Assembly (NCBI GenBank): GCA_009760855.2
Contig: WPIO01000001.1
Coordinates: 16,465,001 to 16,529,000 of the forward strand
Direction: 5' to 3'
DNA from: Cristatella mucedo
Lineage: Eukaryota > Bryozoa > Phylactolaemata > Cristatellidae
Length of the DNA: 64,000 nt
The position numbers and the translations under genes were made by a program. Under the pieces are notes generated by a model. The model saw nothing but the letters and a program-made list of their open reading frames with translations, was not told the DNA's origin and did no database searches. This document shows, one piece after another, positions 1 through 37,374 of this stretch; the stretch's first letter is position 1, and every line of letters begins with the position of its first letter.

Positions 1-3000
1 CGGTGCCCCTGCTGCAGCCGATGCAAGCAACAAAGGCCGTCATAACAAGGTAGAACCTTCTAGCTGATCACACCTTCACCAGAAGGTCAAATTATCGAAT
101 CTTTGTGTTAATCCTAGGAGAAGGGTCCATATCGTGTGACTACTATATCAAGTGCATTTTTTATGCTTCATTCTCTTGTGAATATCAAAGCCTGGGCAAT
201 GCACAGTTGGCAATGCATAGGCAATACATAGACTATTCTTGAGAACTGAGGCCCGACTAAAAAATATCACGATCTTCCGACATGGCATTTTCCCACCACG
301 TTTGCTGTTTTGATTCTTGAGCAAGACCATGTTTTCTAATCGTCATGAATCTTTACAGGCTGGTAAAATATCGAAACAGGTGCATGTCACTCACTCTACA
401 CTGCCAGATGTTGTTGTCACTGGTGATGATGGTGGCAACGCCCATGAGCTACGAAGTGGTGGGGCAGAACAGAGGTTAAACATCATTGAAGCATTTGCCG
501 ATGACGACGTCATTGAAGAATTCTCACGAGAGAAGCGTGCACTGGAAGAGCGCGACAAGCCGAAGGACATGGATCTTACACTGCCTGGCTGGGGAGAGTG
601 GGGCGGAGCTGGCGTGCTGCCAGAAAACATATCAACAAAGAAGCGAAGAAAGGCACGAAGGTTAGAATTCATCTTTTGCCTAATTTTTGTTTGATTTCAG
701 CTGACTGTATGTATTAGTTGTGTCTTTCAGGTGTGTCGATGCCAACTAGATCAACTTTGTTATAGAAAATATAGTTATTGCCTTTGCCGATGTGCCAGGT
801 CGTGTTTGCCTGCAGTTGATGGCATCCCTTGTCATATTGTATGGTGTAAGAGGTGTATTTACTGGAGTGATCAGGCACCCAGAGGCTGCCGTGGCCACAT
901 GTAATGCATTACATCTCAGATTATGTAATGTATCTCCGTCTGTAACTCCACAAAGCCACAGAGACTATGTGCGTGTTATGCAGGAGAGTTTTGTGTATCA
1001 CACTCACAGCCTATGCGGCTTTCGGTACGCACTCGGTAGCCAACAGACTTCGTCTCACGCAACACAGAGAAAGTGGGAAGCATAGCAGAGTCAGGAGAGC
1101 AGTTGAGGTAGTGAGTAGGATGGAAGTAGCAGCTCAGGACCACTGCAAAGGATGAGCCATAGTCGGCAGCAGGAGAGTAGTTGTCGTTGTGTAAAAATTG
1201 TGGAAGCGAGTTCCACAGGCTAGGACCTGCAGAGCTAAAGCTTCTGTCACTAACGGTCTGTAAGCGCAGGAAGGGAACAGCTGCCTCTAGTGCCCAATCA
1301 GGCTAGGCCCCAGCTGTCTGCTGTTCTGACTCAAGCTGCTTAGCCGTTCCACTAATCAATCTCAAATCCTTTGTAGCCGTGCCTGTAGTTCGTACCTGTA
1401 GTTTATATGCTGCCAAAGCCTGGAACTCAATTCCGAGTGAGGTTTTGACTTCCTCTGACTTGACGGTATTTAAAAAGAAGCTTACAAAACATTTTCCTCA
1501 CAGCATTTGCTGGGTATGAAACCTTTTGTTGTGAGTTAGTGCGTGCTGACACGTGCCTGTTATCACGAACCAATTGAAATGCTTCCTTTACAGCATGTGT
1601 AAAGTGTAAAGCCGAGAAAGGGATACATTTCTCTCTGAACTATACAAACGTGTAATTATTGTGAATATTCTATTATTATTACTTTCCTTAGTGTTTGGCT
1701 TATGATTCAGCCGTAGTGTATTTTCTGGGACTTAAAAGCTACAGTTGGTTTGTCCTACTGTAACACATTTCAATTACTGACGGATTTTACTTAAATTCTG
1801 TTATCTACCTCTTAATATTTATATTAAGCTGGCTATTGAAGGGCTGTATTAGTGCAATTCACTACCGGAAGCAGGAATTTCTTGTGAAGTAGCTTCTAGA
1901 TTCCCCTTCACTATAATGTTATAGAAAATAGAAAATATAGAAAATCACGTCTTGTTACTCTTTATCAGGACTAGAGGTTTGTATTTCTTGTAACTGTGTA
2001 ACCTGGGATAGCTAAATATGTGTACATGTAAAAGAGGCTCTCGATTTTGCAGACTAGGTAATTCTTTTTAACTGCACCGTCTTGTTCTTTCACTTGCTCT
2101 TTACTGGTAGTGGAACCTCGAAAATTGTTCAGATAGGATTGAAACTTATAGCACTATATCTTTGTTATGAGAACAGTCTGAAGCTGAGATGTTTTGAGTC
2201 ACATCAGACAGAAATTGCATGTGCTATTCATAATAAATTAATAATGAACCTTTTGAGTTGACACTAAATCAGAAGCATCACTCGGAAATCTTAAAGAAGC
2301 AGTTGTGCATGCCATCTTTTTGAATTCCTGTGCTTTTTTAACAGGTTTATCGTGAAAGCACCACCTGCTCCTCCAAGGCAGGACCGAAATATGAACAAGG
2401 TCATTATCAGTCAAGCAAAAAACACGGCGCTAGCAAAACATCAGGTGAGGGTACCCGATTCATTTGTGTGTGCTGCTTTATAGTAATCGCCTTGTGTTCT
2501 CATATCAGCCACGATAGCTTAAGGACTGCTTTGTGGATGCCTTTGGTTAGCTGTTCGAATCCTGAACTAAGCGTCTATGCCTGTCAGTACACAAAACAAA
2601 AGTTGAACTCGTGCAGAGGTTGATTGGCTGTAGAAGTCATATCTTAAGTGACAATAAACCGGTCATTCTTTCCTTCATTTTGTACTTTATATTTAATTAA
2701 CCAAGTCAATTTGCATGCCCTATCTTCACGATGAGCATTATCTTGACTCAGCGCAGTGTTGGAATCGTTCGTTGCTGGTTGTGAGTTTATATTTATTATG
2801 TAGTGACTGGTAAAAATGTCGTATAGGACACCCCACCGAGGCCTCATATACTGTCTTGAGTAGTAATCAAGTTAGTATCACCGAAGGCTTTCCGAATACT
2901 TGCCTCCTGATTTTCACGTGGCCATATAATTTCAGGTATTTAGTTCTTGTAGGTTCATGGTTGCTTTGCAACTGATCTAAGGGGATTTTATGAAACCAGT

Positions 3001-3823
3001 CCTCGAGATAGCTTGTGGTGGATTCCGTAGCAGTCTCGGTTTCCCACACTTTAGTAGAAAGTCTGTGAAAGCACAGCCAAGGTTTCTACAGGTCAAATTA
3101 TGAAGACTACAGAGGACACCTGCCACCTGCCCAGTTGATACATAAATCCTTCTGAACTAGTAGGGTTAAGTTAACTGCTTGTTGGTATGCCTCTGAGCTC
3201 ACAGCTCGGATGCTGCTGACTGCCTGCTCGACTTGCCTGCCCTCTTTCTAGTCTCAGTACGCAAAAACTGCCGGCAGTTCTCACAGGCGTTCTGATCTTA
3301 CGAAAGACTTCATGTTTGTCCTAGATACATCTTACATTTGACATTTTTGACTTACTGCTTGACATTTTTGTAGGAATATTGTCTCTGCTTTTTATCTTTT
3401 ACTTGTTTATCGGGTGAACCAGTTGGGCTGCTTAGCTTCTACAATCTGTGGTTGTAGGTGAGTGAACTGCCTTATCCATTCACCAGCATACAGCAGTACG
3501 AGAGCAGCATACGAATGCCTATCGGCAAAACGTGGAATCCAGAAACTGCCTTCCGCTCCATGACCGTACCTCGTGTCACGACCCAGATGGGTGCTATTAT
3601 CGATCCCATCGACTCGAGCGAAGTTTTTAAGAAACAGAAGCAAAAGAAAAAACAGCTCATCGGCAACAGTAATGCTAAAGGAGCTGAAAAATTGAACGGG
3701 CCGGCCGGCAAGACTGGAGGTTCTGCTGCAGCAGGCCAGCGACAGAAGCAAGTAGGCAAGAAGCAATCTGCCAAAGCTGCTAAGCGTGCAGTCAAGACCA
3801 ATGGGACAAAAGCCAAGCTGTAA
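1..3823 (+). CDS. UTP14: UTP14-like U3 snoRNP / SSU processome protein, C-terminal part (5' end outside window)
   Basis: Family knowledge: UTP14 is a nucleolar component of the U3-containing small-subunit processome needed for 18S rRNA maturation and works with the helicase DHR1. Seen: four exons at 1-49, 359-660, 2345-2444 and 3458-3823, with phases 0, 2 and 0 that join cleanly. Exon 359-660 carries EAFADDDVIEEF and the family hallmark LTLPGWGEWGG. Exon 2345-2444 gives FIVKAPPAPPRQDRN. The last exon gives LPYPFTSIQQYE, then a PIGKTWNPETAF motif, and ends in a basic Lys/Ala-rich tail with stop TAA at 3821-3823. The first exon (1-49) is only inferred from an open phase-0 frame and an AAG/GTAGAA donor. 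The 1,684-bp intron 661-2344 holds two LINE fragments. No disabling mutation is seen. The family call is very sure; the start of the gene lies upstream of the window. Confidence 0.93.
897..1295 (-). repeat. LINE family B fragment (3' end)
   Basis: Read on the minus strand, this gives the last codons of a non-LTR reverse transcriptase ORF (a region like [12 protein letters not shown]) and then the same 3' UTR seen at 39040-39715 and 59914-60312, including a CGTCTGTAACTCC block on the plus strand. It ends at a TACATTACAT-like terminus near 900. It is 5'-truncated and lies inside the 1.7-kb UTP14 intron. Confidence 0.8.
1372..1682 (+). repeat. LINE family A fragment (3' end with ATT tail)
   Basis: The block GCCAAAGCCTGGAACTCA, then a TTTAAAAAGAAGCTTA segment, then a degenerate tail block ending in TATTATTATTAC match the 3' ends of family A copies at 38340-38705 and 49055-49345. 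It is an old, 5'-truncated copy in the same UTP14 intron as the family B fragment but in the opposite orientation. Confidence 0.7.
1683..2344 (+). other. UTP14 intron, remainder
   Basis: AT-rich intron sequence between the LINE fragments and the acceptor at 2343-2344. No gene, RNA or repeat recognised. Confidence 0.5.
2445..3457 (+). other. UTP14 last intron
   Basis: Intron of 1,013 bp with donor GTGAGG and acceptor TTGTAG, phase 0. Only short chance ORFs are seen in it. Confidence 0.7.
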
Positions 3824-3863
3824 GGGTTGGCTGTTGGACAGACTCGTTGATCAGAGCACTGAA

Positions 3864-3869
3864 ATTAAA
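3864..3869 (+). promoter_or_regulatory. Poly(A) signal of UTP14 (ATTAAA)
   Basis: An ATTAAA hexamer lies 41 bp after the stop codon and is followed by a GT-rich stretch at about 3893-3920, the usual layout of an animal cleavage and polyadenylation site. It implies a very short 3' UTR. Confidence 0.6.
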
Positions 3870-3920
3870 TAATCTGGAACGAGTCGTCTTGAATTTGTGT
3901 GTTATTCAATGCAATGTGTG

Positions 3921-4493
3921 CTTCTTGGATATGCTTTGAGGCGTGCCTTGCCTGTCTTTATGTGTCCTTGATTGAGGGAATGATAAATTGTACATACGAA
4001 CATGTATGGGCGTATGGCCTGTCACTTAGAGTGCTGGCACAAGTCCTACATTTGTCGGCTGTATGCTTGTTTATTCTTTGGGCACACTTGGGTATGATGT
4101 CACAGTCTTGTGTCTTAACTGTAAAGCACACGGTGGTCGGAAATTCAGGCCCTGGTTGTTGCTACTATACGTGACTCCTATCGTTTTGTCAGTGCATTCG
4201 CAAACGTTTTATGACAGCAGAGGCACTGCCTTACTTATCAAAGGACGTAGGCTGACAAGTTAAGCCTGATCTTGATTTCATGTTGGTTGCTTCAGATTCT
4301 GACTGGTCTAATTTGATTAGGATGCTAATTTTAGTTACAAGATGCACGGATAGCTTTTGTAAATCGATAGGTACTATACGCAACTGGGATTGGCTGTATT
4401 AACTATGTAATAACTATGTCACTGCAGTTCGCAGCTTAACATGATTGCATCAATCACAGTCTGAAGAGGCCAGCGATTTGTAGCTCACTGGTT
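3921..4493. other. Tail-to-tail intergenic spacer between UTP14 and the RhoGEF
   Basis: About 570 bp separate the inferred poly(A) sites of two convergent genes. Short overlapping plus-strand ORFs here (such as 3899-4174) show no family resemblance and are treated as chance. Confidence 0.55.
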
Positions 4494-4504
4494 TTTATTT
4501 TATT
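4494..4504 (-). promoter_or_regulatory. Candidate poly(A) signals of the RhoGEF gene (two overlapping AATAAA on minus)
   Basis: Plus-strand TTTATTTTATT reads as two overlapping AATAAA hexamers on the minus strand, about 490 bp downstream of the RhoGEF stop at 4984. If used, the 3' UTR would contain the inverted microsatellites at 4648-4965. Confidence 0.45.
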
Positions 4505-4647
4505 TCTAAACCATTCTGCTTAAGACAACTTCTTCGTCTACCTTACAGCACTGCTAAAAACCAGGTTGCTAAGAACTTGCTAACCTCGCACACACTCACG
4601 TCAGCCTGCACACATGCACTCATGATTTTGAGTGAAAACAGTGTAAT

Positions 4648-4649
4648 AC

Positions 4650-4720
<71 letters not shown>
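4648..4720. repeat. Microsatellite (TA)n(TG)n(TA)n, left arm
   Basis: About 12 TA units, then about 18 TG units, then about 5 TA units. With the arm at 4889-4965 it forms an almost perfect inverted repeat around a spacer of about 170 bp. Confidence 0.95.
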
Positions 4721-4721
<1 letters not shown>

Positions 4722-4888
4722 CTCTACTAATTAAAGCAAAAAAGTCCGTGACACTGCAAGATGGTGCACTTGTGTCACTTGGCAAAATGGCCCACGTCCA
4801 TCAAGCAGCAAGATGGTACATCGTTGTAGTCCGTGATGGCACTATTATGACTCACCGCGAAGTGAGCCCACAGGCAGTGAGCTGCCAT

Positions 4889-4914
4889 GTATATATACAC
4901 ACACACACACGCAC

Positions 4915-4964
<50 letters not shown>

Positions 4965-4965
4965 T
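4889..4965. repeat. Microsatellite (TA)n(CA)n(TA)n, right arm
   Basis: Starts with about 4 TA units, then CA units with two CG interruptions, then about 11 TA units. It mirrors the arm at 4648-4720 and begins 19 bp past the RhoGEF stop codon. Confidence 0.95.
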
Positions 4966-4983
4966 CCGTGAAGATTAGAAGGC

Positions 4984-30799
<25,816 letters not shown>

Positions 30800-30944
30800 C
30801 TGAGAACGCAGTCGAGGGACGGAGCATTGTATGCCTGGACAGCACCAAGATACGAAGAAACTGAGCTGCCACAGCCGCAGCTGTGGCAGCTTGGGTGGGG
30901 GCAGCAGCCAAGGCAACAGTGCCGGCCCTGGCTGAAGCAGCAGG

Positions 30945-30991
30945 TGCAGCAGCAGCAGCAACAGCAGCAGCAGCAACAGCAGCAGCAGCAG
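30945..30991. repeat. (CAG)n trinucleotide tract (CTG on the gene strand)
   Basis: About 15 CAG/CAA units 150-190 bp upstream of the candidate RhoGEF ATG. It produces long poly-Gln, poly-Ala or poly-Leu ORFs in several frames, which are artefacts of the repeat. If the region is 5' UTR, the RNA would carry CUG repeats. Confidence 0.9.
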
Positions 30992-31050
30992 AGGGAGGGG
31001 CAGTGGCAGCACGGCGCCAGCAGCGAGTAGCGAATCACCAATCAGGCAAC

Positions 31051-31060
31051 CTTTATTTAT
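31051..31060 (-). promoter_or_regulatory. Possible TATA-like element upstream of RhoGEF exon 30301-30799
   Basis: Minus strand ATAAATAAAG, with an inverted CCAAT-like ATTGG about 15 bp downstream of it, about 255 bp from the candidate ATG. Both are weak signals that occur by chance often. Confidence 0.2.
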
Positions 31061-31102
31061 GCCGGCCAGCTGTCGAACACTAATTGTTAATATAGTAGCC
31101 AC

Positions 31103-31984
31103 AGGGTACTTTCTGCCCTTTGCCGAGAGCCCTCAAAAACCATACGACCGAATCGACAGATGGTGCTCGTGCTTTCGCTTTCAATCCTGCTGCTGCTTGC
31201 AATCCTGAGCACTGTCTGCTATTCACTGTCCTGCTGTTCACCAGTGTACCGATTGCTCACTGATAGAACAAAGGCAATCCAAGGCTACTCCATTGTTGCA
31301 CCGGCAGATAAACCAAGTCAAAGCACGGCATGCCTCTAGTAATGGACGGTTGGAGTGATGTGATGTGAGACAATTGTCGCAGCCTACAAGTGCTGGTGCA
31401 TTGCCGATAATCGGTGCTAATAGCCTATCAAAGATGCTACTACCTGTCGGCAGTGGGGCTGCCTGAACACGAGGTCTTTTAAGAAGCTGCTGGTAGTATG
31501 ATCCGGGAACTGTTTGGCGAATGCTACGCCATTTCAGAGCAGTTCAAAGGCACCTACGATTACATCTGATTAACAATCAGGTATACCGGCAAATTCAGAT
31601 GGGGCTCCACCCAGTAGCAGAAGAATAGCCCATACAGCTCAGAGGACTTTAGTAAATGCATATTCAAAGGATAGTGGGAGGCGTATGGATAGCAAGTTCC
31701 AGTAATATTTTGTCACAAACTATTGCATAAAACAACAGTGAGATCTTAAAAACGCTCACACGTGCATTGAATATTGTTAAAAAAAATATGCAGTTTGTCT
31801 CATAGCGAACAGTCTGGTCTCATAGCGCATGGTCTGGTCGAAACGGTTACAAGACAACCTATTAGAACCACTGGCTACATTGCAGCTTAGCTCCTCAAGC
31901 AGCAGCAGCAGCAGCAGCAGCAGAGGTATTGGCAGCCCTACGTTCTGCATGTGAAACGAGCCTCTCTCTACACACGGCACCCAC
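31103..31984. other. Intergenic, nothing recognised
   Basis: Unique sequence upstream of the RhoGEF with a (CAG)7 tract at about 31899-31922. No supported gene. Confidence 0.5.
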
Positions 31985-32640
31985 CTTATGTAGTGTATGT
32001 ATATCGGTCTGTAACTCCACAAAGCCACAAAGACCAAGTGGGTGTTATGCAGGAGAGTTTTCTAAAGCCCAGTTAAAGTTATACGGCTTTTGGCGTGCAT
32101 GCATTAGCCATCAGATGCACAACAGTGGGAAACTGAGAAGCAAAGCTGAGTCAGGAGGGCAGTTGAGGTAGTGAGTAACATGGAAGAGCAGCTCAGTACG
32201 GCAGGAAAGTATATGCCTAAGACGGCAGCAAGAGAGTAGATGCTGTTATCTAAGAATTGTGGACGTGAGTTCTACAATCTAGGACGTGCAGAGCAAAACC
32301 AGTGGTCTTTAATCGAAGGAATGGGTCGGATAAGTTATTGTCTATATAGAACCTGAGAACACGAGGAGGCTCAGGCTGGTGCAGCAGTTCACCTAGATAT
32401 GAAGGAGCCAGGCCATGGCGAGCCTTGTGGGTTAGTATTAACACTTTGTTTTGTATCTGCTGATCAACCGGAAGTCATTAAAGCTCCTTCAGAAAAGGAG
32501 ACAAATGGCTGAACATATTAGATTTGTTTACTAGTCTCGCAGCCATATTCATCTGCATTGATTTAATGGGTTTATCGGTAGCTCAGCCAAAACGGAATTG
32601 CAGCAATCCAGCCTAGATAGAACCAGAAAAATAGTTAAAT
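31985..32640 (-). pseudogene. LINE family B fragment
   Basis: Minus strand: LILTHKARHGLAPSYLGELL, a nearly identical match to the family B ORF at 39040-39480, then a degraded C-terminus and the conserved 3' UTR (TCTGTAACTCCACAAAGCCA on plus). Frameshifted near the C-terminus and 5'-truncated. Confidence 0.85.
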
Positions 32641-33370
32641 TCACGTAGCCGAGCATTTGTTATGCAGCTTGATCAGGTCTCTAGCTGTTGCTCATTATTC
32701 ACTGAACAGTACATCACAGCAAAGTCTAGCTCCAAGTTTGGATGTTCAATATGTATTTGTGAGCAGCATCCAGAAATCACCCTTGCTTGCATTTCAAAGC
32801 GTATGAGCAGCGTAAAATAAAAGATTCTCGTTAATAATCTTTCTTCACCAGTCTGCAAAAATGAAAAAAGTTTGTGCTGTGATATTTTTGAATAGATGAA
32901 CCCTGGATCAGTTTTTTTTTACTGCGGGTGAGATCAAGCTACTTTGACTGTGGCAGTGCCACGTGCATAGGTAAGAAAGGCCAGCAGACTCATTAGACCA
33001 ATCTGAAGACTACTTTTGGATGGCCAAGCCACCTTATATGCCTAATTGCTTTCCTATGATTGGCTACCTTTGAAAGGGTCGAGGTCTATCCTATCCCTAG
33101 CCTGCTCATCACCATGTGTATGTGCCATGCAGCCACATGGCTGGCAGATAGGCAGACCTTAAACCATTTAAATTCTGGCCATCCCCAAGCCGGTATAACG
33201 AATATGCCTCGTGGCCACATTGCAAAAGATACAGTTGTAAAGCCTGCTACAGGCATCCTCCTACCACTCACATAGAAAACATGATGTACCGTGCCACATC
33301 TATAAGTACAACCATAAGACCCCACAAGCAATGGAAACTCGTACCGGGAAATGTTATATTATAAGATAGT
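32641..33370. other. Intergenic, nothing recognised
   Basis: No homology-bearing ORF. An A-rich and T-rich stretch at 32860-32930 only. Confidence 0.45.
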
Positions 33371-33455
33371 GCTTCCTTTGCAGCAAATGTAAAGTGCGTA
33401 GAAAGAGATTGAGTTCTCTGAGGGCACTTTATCCAATGTATTTTTATTATTAAGA
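33371..33455 (+). repeat. LINE family A 3' tail
   Basis: GCAAATGTAAAGTGCGTAGA, AAGAGATTGAGTTCTCTGAG, GGCACTTTATCCAATGTA and an ATT-rich end match the consensus family A tail. Only about 85 bp remain. Confidence 0.85.
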
Positions 33456-33819
33456 CAACTTAAAACGGTTCTAGATGTGGCTGTGGGGGCCTGGTTCGGT
33501 TTCAGATCTAGCAGAAGATGGGTGTGAGCCCAGCTTGGCACATTAAAATTCTACTGCAAGTCTTTTCCCTTTGTGGACAATAACAGAACAAAGCAAAACT
33601 AATAAAGAGTTCTTACTAGAAAGTTAAATCTGTACTTGGTTCATTTATTTCCCATACCATAATCTGATTAATGTCTTTTAAACATGAACACTGAGCCGTT
33701 CGATGATAGTCCTGCCTTTGTAGTAGTCATTTTGCCTATAAACTTTCTGTATGATCCTTCCTTCCTCCTTCCCATATCGCAAATACCGTGGTTCATCATG
33801 GCCATCGCAAATGGGGAGT

Positions 33820-33876
33820 CAGCCGAACAAGTAGATGTCAGCCGAACAAGTAGATGTCAGCCGAACAAGTAGATGT
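33820..33876. repeat. Three perfect 19-bp tandem repeats
   Basis: Unit CAGCCGAACAAGTAGATGT repeated three times with no mismatch. No spacers, so not CRISPR-like. Confidence 0.97.
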
Positions 33877-36094
33877 CAGCTATGGACGACCACTTTTGTG
33901 GCCAGAAAGGTAAAGTAAACCAATGATCGCCCATGATGTGCTATCAGTTACGGCATCTCTCTTGATATACTCATCCTGCAGACTTTCGATTCTCAATACT
34001 TAGACAGCATTGCTGTAGACAGCAGACATCGTGCTAACATCGGCTCACAACAGACATGACTCAGGTCATCTTTTCGAAATAAAAGCCACACACCTTTATT
34101 CACCAGACAATATTTAAGTGAGCTTGCCATCTGATTCTAATCGACGGTCGACAAGGACACGTGATCAAGTTTGCTCACTCTTATCTGAACCAGCCGAATT
34201 CTCCAAGAACAGCTGAACTGCTGCCGTATGATATTTAGGTCAGACAGGATTGACAATTCACCGGTAATTGTGAATGCAGTACGTATGTATTGGTCGTGTA
34301 TACTTCCTCAAGGGCAAGAATGCACGATGGTGGAATTGCCACAAGAGCCATTGCTAGGTAGGCTTTAAGTTTGCATCGGCAAGTTGCCAGCCCGGAACAA
34401 ATTCTCGGGTGTACACAAGGAAGCTAATCACTTTACGATAAAGATTGTGCCAAACACACGTCAGTGTTCTTTGTGAGAGCATTGTTACCCACCATATCAT
34501 GCTAGTGAAAGCAAACGCATGCCCGATAGGCAAGCCTACTTGTAACCTGCGCCTATGAGGATGTTAGGTGTTAACACATTCCCAGAAGCAAGTCTGTCCT
34601 TGAGCAGGGAGGAGGCAGCATTTCCTAGTGCTGATTGACCAACCAACAGAGCCTGGCTACAGCATGCAAACTAAAACAAATAACCTCCACAGTACCTGCA
34701 CGATTAAGATCCCGATGCCAGAGCCCTACCAATGCTTAAAAATGGCACACTGGCACGTGCCATACCCTGTGCTGCCACTGCCAAGTAAGTCCCATAAAAA
34801 GGGGAAATGCTGTTTTACGAGAAGCCCCAGGGAGTACTTTGCCCCAAGGTCGTCGGCCTAGCCCATGCTTTGGAGGCAATAGACGCCATGACTGGGACTT
34901 CCGCCCTCTTCACTCCACCCCAGCAATCATGCAGTCCAGCGTTTTGACTCAACCCATACCACACAAGAGCTTAGTCGCTCTGCCACTCAGCCGGCCAGCT
35001 GCTGCTGCTACCTCTGCTTCTCTCAGGTCCCAAAAACCATTGAGGGGCTGACTGGCCTTCCTATTTCCCTTCAATTCTCTCTGGCTGACTGAAAATGGAC
35101 TGGTCAGCCACTATTGAGCCCCCTCCTCCCAATCGGCATCTGCTATGCAAACATAAAAGAAGCTGAGCCAGCGCCTGGGATTGCAGAGCACAAAAGGTCT
35201 CATGGTTTCATTGCCTTTTTCATCAGCACAAGAAGAATGTGTCGTTTGTCCCTGATTCTGAACTCGGGGTATCTACTGCAGATGGCTAGCATCTTCACAA
35301 CGGCATCACTCGCAACCGAATGTTGGGGGGAACTTTAATAGCTCGTGGCAATAAGTATGAGCATATTTGGCTTCGCTAGGGTCACCAGCACGTTTAATCT
35401 GTGACTGCATACGGTTACTCTGGCAGCTCACTCTCTACGGTTACTCTGCTCACTGGCGAGACACCATCTCTGCAGGTAGCTGGACCCAGCTGCAGGACCT
35501 CCCAGGCATGTAGCAAAGCACAGAAACTCGAGGGCTCTAAGAGGGACATGCAGTCTTTCTTAACGGCGCCCCTGGGCCAACTCGGCGCCGCCTTGTTTTG
35601 AGCCAAGCTATCGAGTCAAGCTCTAGCAAGGCTCCCTCTTTATGCTGCCTAGCTCCAGCCACAGCAGGTGCTGCAATACTAACTGCACACAATTGCCCCT
35701 TTATTTGAGGAGCATCGCTCAGATGCTGTAAAGGAATACCGGACCGTCATTGTCCATCGACTTATTTGAGGGCAGATATGTGTATTGGAGTATGTGCAGA
35801 CACAGTAAGGATCAAGCACCCCAGCTGCTAAACATTTTCCAGTATAATGCTGTTGTCAAATATAGCTGCTTGTACAGTTAGCGGATCAGGTGGTCACTGA
35901 GAGGAGAACAACATGTGTCTCCCGTATGTCGACCCCATACACCAGCAAGATACACAGTTACCACCTCCAGAGAGCTGCAGAAACAGAGAGCTAAGAACGT
36001 ATGTATCTACCTCTATGTGAGACTCCATAATGCCGGGAAGACAAAGTGGGAATTATGCCGGAGAGTCTACTGTAGTGCTTCCAAAGCCTAAGCG
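33877..36094. other. Intergenic, nothing recognised
   Basis: 2.2 kb without a supported gene. ORFs at 34628-34861, 34839-35051 and 35401-35601 lack family resemblance and splice context. Confidence 0.45.
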
Positions 36095-36207
36095 TACCGA
36101 AAGCTGCTTAGGCTGTGAGTGTGCTATACAAAACTCTCCTGCATAGCACCCACATGGTCTTTATGACTTTGTGGAGTTACAGACGGAGATACACTACATT
36201 ACATTAC
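36095..36207 (+). repeat. LINE family B 3' end
   Basis: GAAAGCTGCTTAGGCTGTGA, CAAAACTCTCCTGCATA and GAGTTACAGACGGAGATACA, ending in (TTACA)n. Matches the ends of the copies at 39715 and 60312. Confidence 0.85.
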
Positions 36208-37374
36208 ATAAGCGGCTGTCTGGCCACCAAAGAGGTCTTGTGACAAGCTTGCAGCTTCAAAATACAGCTTATACAGAGAGATTGGTGGTTATTGCAAGCC
36301 CGATGACTAATATATAATGGGGAGTTTTCTATATGACACTCAAATCAAATAAAACAGCAGAAGGGCAGCAGGTAGCTCACGCATAGATTAATTCATGCTG
36401 GAGTAGCAGACGGGCATCAGCGTAAGGGCATCAGCATACAATAACTTACGCTCGTCGAGCATCTTAGAGTGCTAGAAGTCTATTCTTCATTGGAGCTGTC
36501 TGCTGCCCTCATGTACAGGTTGATCATCTTGAGCCTAATGCACGAAGGCCTGAAACTTATAGCAGAAGAAAATAAAATAAAACAATAGAAAAATTAAATT
36601 GTAAAATAAAAAAGAGAAAATAAATATGAATGTTTTCCCGTCAGTAGCTTAAGCAACTTGAATGGACTAAGTCATCTCCGTGTGAGCAAATCTTGAGACG
36701 GTTCTGTTCCATGAAAATCGAGTGCATACCTCCAGACTGCATGCTCTCGGCCTCTGACACGAGCCACAGTCACCGAAACTACGCACACTCCACCTTCATA
36801 GACATCGAGACTAAATGCCTCAGCAGCACACATCCTACCATATGTGCATGTAAGCTCTCACTACGTGATCGGAACATGGCTCCAGCTTTGACGGTCCTAT
36901 TGTACAAGTTAGAAGACCAAGGGCAATGTTGATGAATAGATGGCATGTACTTGCCAAAAACTAACCAATGAACACTAATGAGAAAATTCTTTTGTTTTCT
37001 AGGATGGGCGTCTTTCATCCGCCAACCAGCTTTGGGCACCCAAGCTTTCTCTCCCATTGGCAGAGGCATCTTCAGCTACGAAGAACTTCTCACTTGAGTC
37101 ATCTTGAGGCTAATGAAGATGATTTAAGGAGGCATAGCAAAATTATTTGTTGATTTGTGGCGTGAGCTGGCGTTTTTAGTCATTTTCACGAATGATAGAA
37201 TTAATCGTAGCAGTATAACAGCAAAACAGTAAATAATAGTTAACCTCGGTATTACAGTAAATTATACCGAAAGGAAATCGGCTTATGTGTCCTGTTTTTG
37301 TCTGTTTCCTCATAAAGCTAGCATTTAGTCTAGGAGGGGGTTAAATCTTAAAACTATTTTTACCTGGGCCGACC
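36208..37374. other. Intergenic, nothing recognised
   Basis: AT-rich; contains an A-rich stretch at 36565-36630. ORFs at 36693-36932 and 36779-37069 overlap on opposite strands and are treated as chance. Confidence 0.45.

Noticed and set aside
33820-33876. CRISPR-like array
   Set aside because: Repeats are directly adjacent with no spacers, and the genome is animal.
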